Assembly: GCA_946500615.1 (NCBI GenBank)
Contig: CAMMWP010000009.1
Location: 1-53,330 of the forward strand
Length of the DNA: 53,330 bases
Reading direction: 5' to 3'
Source: an uncultured Clostridium sp.
GTDB lineage: Bacteria; Bacillota; Clostridia; TANB77; CAG-508
This document shows, piece after piece, positions 48,346-53,330 of this stretch; positions within the stretch are counted from its first letter, which is position 1; the number at the start of each line of letters is the position of its first letter. The notes below the pieces were generated by a model, which did not search any database, had not been told where the DNA came from, and saw only the letters and a list, made by a program, of their open reading frames with translations. A program made the translations under genes and the position numbers.

Positions 48346-50250
48346 ATGAATTATAGGATTGTAAATGGCTCTATTTCTTATGGAGCTGAAACAATATTAG
48401 AACAAATTAATTTTGAAATAAAAGAAAAAGATAAAATTGCGATTATTGGAAGAAATGGTTCTGGAAAATCCACATTTCTAAACGCATTGATCAATAATGA
48501 AATTTTAGAAGAAGGGATAGGAGAAGAAAAATTTCATATATACAAACAAGGAAATCCTGTGATAGGATACTTAAAACAAATGAATTTTGAAAATGCAAAT
48601 CAAACAATGCTAGAAGAAATTTTAGAAGTATATAAACCAATTCTAAACCTAGGAAAAAAGATACAAGACAAAGCAGATGAACTACAAAATTCTACAGATG
48701 AAAAAATAATAAAAGAATATACAAATACCTTAGAGCAATATGAGCTACAAGGGGGATATGTGTATAAAAAAGAATATGAAACAGCAATTAAAAAATTTGG
48801 ATTTAAAGAAGAAGATAAACATAAGAAAATGAATGAATTTTCTGGTGGACAACAAACGAAAATTGCATTTCTAAAATTATTACTTAGTAAACCAGACATT
48901 TTACTGTTAGACGAACCAACAAATCATTTAGACGTTGTTGCCATAGAATGGTTAGAAAATTATCTAAAAAATTATCCAAAAGCAGTTGTGGTCGTTTCAC
49001 ATGATAGAATGTTTTTAGATAAAATGGTTAATAAGGTATATGAAATAGAATATGCAAGTATGTTGGAATATAAGGGGAACTATACAGATTTTGAAAGACA
49101 AAAAAGAGAAAATTATGAAAAACAATTAAAAGATTATACATATCAACAAGCAGAAATAAAACGTTTACAGGCAATTGCAGATAGATTCCGATATAAACCA
49201 ACCAAAGCAAAAATGGCATTATCAAAGCTAAAAAAAATAGAACAAATGACAATCATAGAAAAACCAGAAGAATATGATTTAAAAAGTTTTTATGCTAATT
49301 TTGACGTAAAAATACAAAGTGGAAAAATGGTATTAAAAGTAGATAAATTGCAAATTGGATATGATAAACCAATTGCAGAAGTTTCTTTTGAGCTGTATAA
49401 AGGACAAAAATTAGCAATTATTGGAGAAAATGGAACAGGAAAATCTACCTTGCTAAAAACTTTAAATGGAAATATACCAAAGCTAGGAGGAGAATTTGAA
49501 TTTGGATATCATGTACAAACAGAATATTTTGATCAACAATTAAAATTTACGAATCTTGAAAACACACTATTTGAAGAAATTAGTGAGACTTTTCCAGAAT
49601 TAACAACAACGCAAATAAGAACACTATTGGGAACGTTTTTATTTACAGGAGAAGAAGCTTTGAAGAAAATAAAAATGTTGTCTGGAGGAGAGAGGGGGCG
49701 CTTGCAATTATGCAAAATATTAAAAAGACAACCGAATGTGTTATTATTGGATGAACCAACAAATCATATGGATATAGTAGGAAAGGAAAGTTTAGAAAAT
49801 ATTTTAAAAGAATACACAGGAACATTAATTTTTGTTTCTCATGATAGATATTTGGTTAATAAATTAGCAGATTGTATACTAGAATTTGACAAGGGAAAAG
49901 TAACCTTTTATCATAAAAATTACCAAGAATATATGGAATATAAACAAAATGAAGAAGATATAATGGATGAACCAAAAGAAATAGGAGAAAATCAAAAAGA
50001 TAAGAAAAAAGAGATCAATCCATATTTTCTAGAAAAGGAAAGAAATCGCATACAAAAAAAGCTAAATAAAATTGAACAAGAGATAAATCATAAGGAAAAG
50101 GAAATTCAAGATATTGAAAAAGAAATGACCAAGGAAGAAATTTGTTCAGATTATATACAATTAAATGCATTACAAGAAGAAATACAAAAAAAGAATCGTG
50201 AAATAGAAGAAAAAATGCAAGAATGGGAAATATTAAATGATGAAATTTAA
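48346..50250 (+). CDS. ABC-F family ATPase
   Basis: 634 aa with two ABC domains and no membrane segments. First: Walker A GRNGSGKST, signature FSGGQQTK, Walker B LLLDEPTNHLD. Linker (residues ~245-310) with KANFRYKPTKAKMA-type RFRYKPTKAKMALSKLKKIE. Second: GENGTGKST, LSGGERGR, LLLDEPTNHMD. A C-terminal coiled coil (residues ~545-634) is rich in Glu/Lys. ABC-F proteins act on ribosomes as translation factors; some give antibiotic protection. This resembles the YdiF/Uup housekeeping type, but a resistance role cannot be excluded. Confidence 0.93.
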   Translation: MNYRIVNGSISYGAETILEQINFEIKEKDKIAIIGRNGSGKSTFLNALINNEILEEGIGEEKFHIYKQGNPVIGYLKQMNFENANQTMLEEILEVYKPILNLGKKIQDKADELQNSTDEKIIKEYTNTLEQYELQGGYVYKKEYETAIKKFGFKEEDKHKKMNEFSGGQQTKIAFLKLLLSKPDILLLDEPTNHLDVVAIEWLENYLKNYPKAVVVVSHDRMFLDKMVNKVYEIEYASMLEYKGNYTDFERQKRENYEKQLKDYTYQQAEIKRLQAIADRFRYKPTKAKMALSKLKKIEQMTIIEKPEEYDLKSFYANFDVKIQSGKMVLKVDKLQIGYDKPIAEVSFELYKGQKLAIIGENGTGKSTLLKTLNGNIPKLGGEFEFGYHVQTEYFDQQLKFTNLENTLFEEISETFPELTTTQIRTLLGTFLFTGEEALKKIKMLSGGERGRLQLCKILKRQPNVLLLDEPTNHMDIVGKESLENILKEYTGTLIFVSHDRYLVNKLADCILEFDKGKVTFYHKNYQEYMEYKQNEEDIMDEPKEIGENQKDKKKEINPYFLEKERNRIQKKLNKIEQEINHKEKEIQDIEKEMTKEEICSDYIQLNALQEEIQKKNREIEEKMQEWEILNDEI

Positions 50251-50252
50251 AG

Positions 50253-50954
50253 CATAGACTATATTCACCTTATGCAATAGCAGAACATGCTGTTGGTTTA
50301 TTATTAAGTATTAATAGAAAATTATATAAATCATATCAAAGAACTAGAAAGTATAATTTTTCTTTAGATGGATTATTAGGATTTGATATTCATGGAAAAA
50401 CAGTAGGTGTTATTGGAACAGGAAGAATTGGAAAAGCCTTTATCAATATTATGAAAGGATTTGGCACAAAAATTATTGCTTATGATACCTATAAAGATGA
50501 AAAATTTAAAGAAGAGGCTGGGTTTGAATATGTAGATTTAGACACATTATACAAAGAATCTGATATTATTTCTCTACATTGTCCACTATTGAAAGATACA
50601 GAAAAAATGATTAATAAAGAAAGTATTGCAAAAATGAAAAAGGGTGTTATTATCATTAACTGTAGTAGGGGAAAATTGATTCATACAAATGACCTTGTTC
50701 AAAAATTATCAGAAGGTAAAATTGGAGGTGTAGGATTAGATGTATATGAGGATGAAGAAGAATTTTTCTTAAGAGATATGTCTAATAGTTATATAAGAGA
50801 TAAAAACCTATCTATATTACTTTCTATGCCAAATGTATTCATTACTTCTCATCAAGCATTCTTCACAAAAGAAGCTCTCAATAAAATTGCTAGTGATACA
50901 TTAGAAAATATTAAAAAGGAAATAGAAACTGGAACATGTGAAAATGAAGTATAA
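50253..50954 (+). pseudogene. 5'-truncated D-lactate/2-hydroxyacid dehydrogenase
   Basis: The frame is open from 50244 and reads RLYSPYAIAEHAVGLLLSIN, which in family members (about 330 aa) lies near residue 95. Then come the NAD-binding GVIGTGRIGKAF, IISLHCPLL, catalytic Arg region IINCSRGKLIHT, Glu region GLDVYEDEEEFF and the His segment FITSHQAFFT. The N-terminal ~95 residues and any start are absent; the fragment abuts the ABC-F stop codon. The first ATG in frame is 50451, which would also lose half of the NAD fold. Probably non-functional after a deletion. Confidence 0.85.
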
Positions 50955-50989
50955 AGGGAATTTGGGAACAGCGCAAATTCCCTTTTTTG
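50954..50989 (+). terminator. Terminator after the D-LDH remnant
   Basis: AAGGGAATTTG-ggaacagcg-CAAATTCCCTT and six Ts. Confidence 0.8.
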
Positions 50990-50991
50990 TG

Positions 50992-51093
50992 GTATAAGAA
51001 ACAATACGAAATTTTATATTTTGCAATACAAAATGTAGATAAATTTATTTTTATATATTAGGAAAGTCATGCTGACTTTCTAATATATAAAAA
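50992..51093. repeat. Partial family B end and AGGAAAG hairpin
   Basis: GGTATAAGAAACAATACGAA (left end of family B, interior mostly lost), then TTTTTATATATTAGGAAAGT / CTTTCTAATATATAAAAA hairpin at 51046-51093, the same unit as 14013-14052. Confidence 0.6.
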
Positions 51094-51098
51094 CACAT

Positions 51099-51212
51099 TA
51101 ATAGGAAACACCATCCAACTTTTAAGTTTTACAACGCAAAGTAAAAATAAATATCAGTTTTATTTTCAAAAGAAAATATATTCGTAAAAAAAAGATATAT
51201 TTTGTATAAAAA
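51099..51212 (+). repeat. Family B MITE-like repeat, copy B6 (diverged)
   Basis: TTAATAGGAAACACCATCCA, AGTAAAAATAAATATCAGTT and TATTTTCAAAAGAAAATATA follow the family consensus; the right end is AT-rich and ends TTTTGTATAAAAA. Accounts, with the preceding entry, for the spacer 50990-51295. Confidence 0.65.
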
Positions 51213-51295
51213 AAGTAGCTTTTTATAAAAACAACCCTATAAGGTTGGAAAAATATGCTATAAATGATTGTAAAAGAAAGAACGAAGGATAAGAG

Positions 51296-51580
51296 ATGAA
51301 GTTAAAAGAATCTATATTTGAAGATGCACAAGATAATATGATTGAAAAAATTTATCATAATGATTTGGAGGAATTACAAAATAAAAATCAGTCAAAAGAA
51401 TATGTGGAAATTGTCAAAAAAATAAAAAACATGGAAAAAACGTTATTCAAAGAATTTAACAAAGAAAATGTTTCAAAGTACATAGAATATACAAATGAGA
51501 AAGTTAGTATAGAAGCTGAAAGTCAGTTTGAATTGGGATTTAAAACAGCAGTAAAAATTATTTTTGAAGCATTAAAATAA
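51296..51580 (+). CDS. Hypothetical 94-aa helical protein
   Basis: MKLKESIFEDAQDNMIEKIY then NDLEELQNKNQSKEYVEIVK; ends FELGFKTAVKIIFEALK. Mostly helical, strongly charged. The FxLGFKxAxKIxxEAL ending resembles small DUF6809-like proteins found near regulators in Clostridia, but that is a weak comparison. GAAGGA before ATG; converges with an XRE regulator, separated by a weak hairpin AATCCTAATA/TATTAGGATT. Confidence 0.6.
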   Translation: MKLKESIFEDAQDNMIEKIYHNDLEELQNKNQSKEYVEIVKKIKNMEKTLFKEFNKENVSKYIEYTNEKVSIEAESQFELGFKTAVKIIFEALK

Positions 51581-51610
51581 TCCTAATATATATTTATTAG
51601 GATTATAGTA

Positions 51611-51991
51611 TTATGTTTCCTTATTTGCTTTTTTAGTTTGTTGTGAATGGTTTTGTTTTTTTGTATGGTTCATATATTGTACTAATTTTCTGACAATATC
51701 TTTTTCACTTTCATTTAAATTATTAAATCCAGTAATACTGTCATCTAGCTGAGTATCTGTCATGATTAAATATTCTCTTAAAACCACGGTAGGGGTTACT
51801 TTATATAAATTACAAAGTTTTACTAAAGTGGTTAAACTGCCTTTGGTCTTATTACGTTCGATATCAGATATATATCTAGGAGCAAGACCAAGAGACTCAG
51901 CAACTTCTTCTTGTGTGAAACCTAAAGAAGTTCTGATATCTTTTAAACTTTTACCAATTAAAATTTGGATATTACTTTTTTGTTTTTTCAT
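51611..51991 (-). CDS. XRE family transcriptional regulator
   Basis: 126 aa, reverse strand. HTH at residues ~12-68: GKSLKDIRTSLGFTQEEVAE then SLGLAPRYISDIERNKTKGS, a classical Cro/CI-type domain. The remaining ~55 residues are polar with a helical segment (LNESEKDIVRKLVQYMNHTK). GGAGGTTATC before ATG. A hairpin (CCACATTAATGTGG with T runs both sides) lies at 52092-52106 in its leader. Confidence 0.85.
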   Translation of the reverse strand: MKKQKSNIQILIGKSLKDIRTSLGFTQEEVAESLGLAPRYISDIERNKTKGSLTTLVKLCNLYKVTPTVVLREYLIMTDTQLDDSITGFNNLNESEKDIVRKLVQYMNHTKKQNHSQQTKKANKET

Positions 51992-52089
51992 GATAACCTC
52001 CAGTTGTTAAGAGTATTTTTCCTAAATAATGAAAAAATATGCATATATATAAGAATAGCAAAAACGGAAAAGAAAGAACATGAGCAAAA

Positions 52090-52112
52090 AACCACATTAA
52101 TGTGGAAAAAAG
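52090..52112. terminator. Small bidirectional hairpin
   Basis: CCACATTAATGTGG, perfect 7-bp palindrome flanked by AAAAAA on both sides; upstream of both divergent genes. Confidence 0.45.
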
Positions 52113-52113
52113 C

Positions 52114-52142
52114 TTGAAAAATAAAAATCATTATGCTATACT
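52114..52142 (+). promoter_or_regulatory. Promoter of the prepilin-like gene
   Basis: TTGAAA (52114), 17-bp spacer, TATACT (52137). Confidence 0.65.
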
Positions 52143-52196
52143 TTCTTTGTAAAAAAATATCAAAAGAAATAAAAAAGAAAGGAAAGGGATAAGCAA

Positions 52197-53330
52197 ATGA
52201 TGAAAAACAAAGAAAACAAAAGGAAAGGACAAAAACATGTAGAAAATTGCACTTTGAAAAATAAAGGTATAACCTTAATTGCTTTAGTCATTACTATTAT
52301 TGTCTTATTAATCTTAGCAGGTGTCACAATTGCTACGTTAACAGGAGATAATGGAATTCTAACAAATGCTAATGAAGCAGCGACAAATACAGAATTAGCA
52401 GAAATAGAAGAGGTAGCCAATTTAGCATATACTTCTAAATTAATGGACAATCTGATAGGAGCAGATGTGCCAATGGCAGATATCGTAAGTCAATTACAAG
52501 CAGAAGGATATGAAATATATGCACAACCGGGAGATGGAATAACAGGCATTAAATTAGATAGTAATAGTTTAACAATAGAAAAAGATGGAACAGCAGTGAT
52601 AAATGTAAGCTATGAAGGAAATACAGAAGGAATGCAATATTATGCCGTAGTAAAAGGAAAATACTATTTGATAACAAAAGATGCTAATGGAATAAAAGTA
52701 TCAAGAGAAGAAAGCAAAATCAATAGTTCAGCCCAAGAAGAATTAAAGGCAGAGTCATCAAATACAACATATGTAAAAGTAGAAAATGTTAGTGGAAATA
52801 CAATAAACTTAAAAGCAGGAGATAGTATAGGAACAGCAACGATAACAGTAAGTTATGGGAGTTATACAGATACATGTATTGTAACAGTAGTAACAACACC
52901 AACAGAAGATAGTGTAGCAGATGCGTCAACTAGTTTTTCAACAGGTTATGGAACAATTGATATTATCTGGTTAAGTGGAGAGACAAATACGGTATCAAGC
53001 ACACCAAATGCACCAATATTAGAATCAAATGGAGAAAGTATGACCCCAGTTACATGGACATATGATGAAAATTCAAAAACATGGACAGAAGACGGAACAG
53101 CAAGTGGAAATTGGTATAGCTACAATAGTGTATCAAATAGAGGAGCAGACGGAAAATTAGAAGATAATACAACAAGTAAATGGGCAAATGCGAAAACAAA
53201 AAATGGAAGTTATTTTGTATGGATACCAAGATATGCATACAGAATCACATATTATGATAGTGAAACATCTACAACACCAACCGGATATTATGATGGATGG
53301 GGAATGTGGAAAAATGACGGAACGTTAAAA
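52197..53330 (+). CDS. Prepilin-like surface protein, 5' part
   Basis: Open to the window end (378 codons seen). ATG 52197 is eight bases after AAAGGG. After a basic leader comes KGITLIALVITIIVLLILAG then VTIATLTGDNGILTNANEA: the cleavage-methylation motif (G before I-T-L-I-A-L-V) of type IV pilin-like proteins and a long hydrophobic helix. This leader is common in large surface proteins of gut Clostridia. Residues ~195-240 (NVSGNTINLKAGDSIGTATI then TVSYGSYTDTCIVTVV) look like an Ig-like/Big domain. The later part SYFVWIPRYAYRITYYDSE is a recurring motif in the same group. The Big_2 fragment at the start of the window may be the tail of a related protein. Confidence 0.82.
   Translation, partial: MMKNKENKRKGQKHVENCTLKNKGITLIALVITIIVLLILAGVTIATLTGDNGILTNANEAATNTELAEIEEVANLAYTSKLMDNLIGADVPMADIVSQLQAEGYEIYAQPGDGITGIKLDSNSLTIEKDGTAVINVSYEGNTEGMQYYAVVKGKYYLITKDANGIKVSREESKINSSAQEELKAESSNTTYVKVENVSGNTINLKAGDSIGTATITVSYGSYTDTCIVTVVTTPTEDSVADASTSFSTGYGTIDIIWLSGETNTVSSTPNAPILESNGESMTPVTWTYDENSKTWTEDGTASGNWYSYNSVSNRGADGKLEDNTTSKWANAKTKNGSYFVWIPRYAYRITYYDSETSTTPTGYYDGWGMWKNDGTLK

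Overview
The window (about 53 kb, very AT-rich, short intergenic gaps, strong AGGAGG-type ribosome binding sites, many TTG/GTG starts) looks like a chromosomal segment of an uncultured anaerobic, spore-forming Clostridia-type Firmicute. The main reasons are a complete electron-bifurcating [FeFe]-hydrogenase operon (hydC-hydB-hydA), sporulation genes (dipicolinate synthase subunit B, YtvI), a glycine-type T-box in front of a class II glyS, a LexA-box-controlled YneA-like LysM protein, a dockerin protein, and a prepilin-like surface protein with the KGITLIALVITIIVLLILAG leader. No phage structural genes, integrase or CRISPR array were seen.

Layout. 1-650: end of a Big_2 repeat surface protein. 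1.1-12.2 kb: cell-surface glycan locus, with GT2, Wzt-like ATPase, a GT2-GT4 bifunctional transferase, Wzm-like permease, DUF2142 membrane protein, then a GtrB/GtrA/GtrII-like set and a second GtrB-like transferase. 12.4-13.8 kb: a toxin-antitoxin pair (MqsR-like toxin; MqsA zinc finger + HTH + SocA/Panacea antitoxin) behind a consensus promoter overlapped by a 38-bp perfect palindrome. 14.1-22 kb: GNAT, TVP38/DedA, three paralogous PF06541 membrane proteins, dpaB, the YneA-like gene, pepF. 22.1-26.4 kb: dockerin repeat protein, then uvrB broken by one extra base inside its Walker A motif. 26.6-32.2 kb: small reverse genes and the hydrogenase operon. 33.8-35.8 kb: a uracil permease fused in frame to a complete uracil phosphoribosyltransferase. 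36.1-43.2 kb: murD, small and spore-type genes, Cys-rich CBS protein, ytvI, MFS, GH144-like enzyme. 43.6-44.8 kb: efp and a CD1247-type protein. 44.8-53.3 kb: M23 peptidase, tRNA-Trp, T-box-glyS, ABC-F ATPase, a 5'-truncated D-lactate dehydrogenase, an XRE regulator and the start of a prepilin-like surface protein.

The second theme is the intergenic DNA. It carries several palindromic repeat families: (A) a ~230-bp element with a nearly invariant ~118-bp core between long, self-complementary but copy-variable arms (three full copies, one internal-deletion copy, one lone arm); (B) a ~110-bp MITE-like element with terminal repeats containing AATAGGAAA; (C) short perfect AATAGGAAA hairpins; (D) a ~55-bp AACAATAGCGGGC hairpin; (E) a GCTTCGCTCTAAC...ACGTAAAAT module; and (F) a tandem palindromic repeat placed between the glyS T-box and glyS. 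Several appear to double as terminators.

Most worth following up: the family A elements, the UraA-Upp fusion, the leader of the small gene at 32867 with interleaved complementary segments around its ribosome binding site, the small reverse gene bracketed by inverted repeats at 26.6-26.9 kb, the glyS leader insertion, and the apparent gene lesions (uvrB, D-LDH, GT2). All functional calls are from reading motifs; no database search was run.
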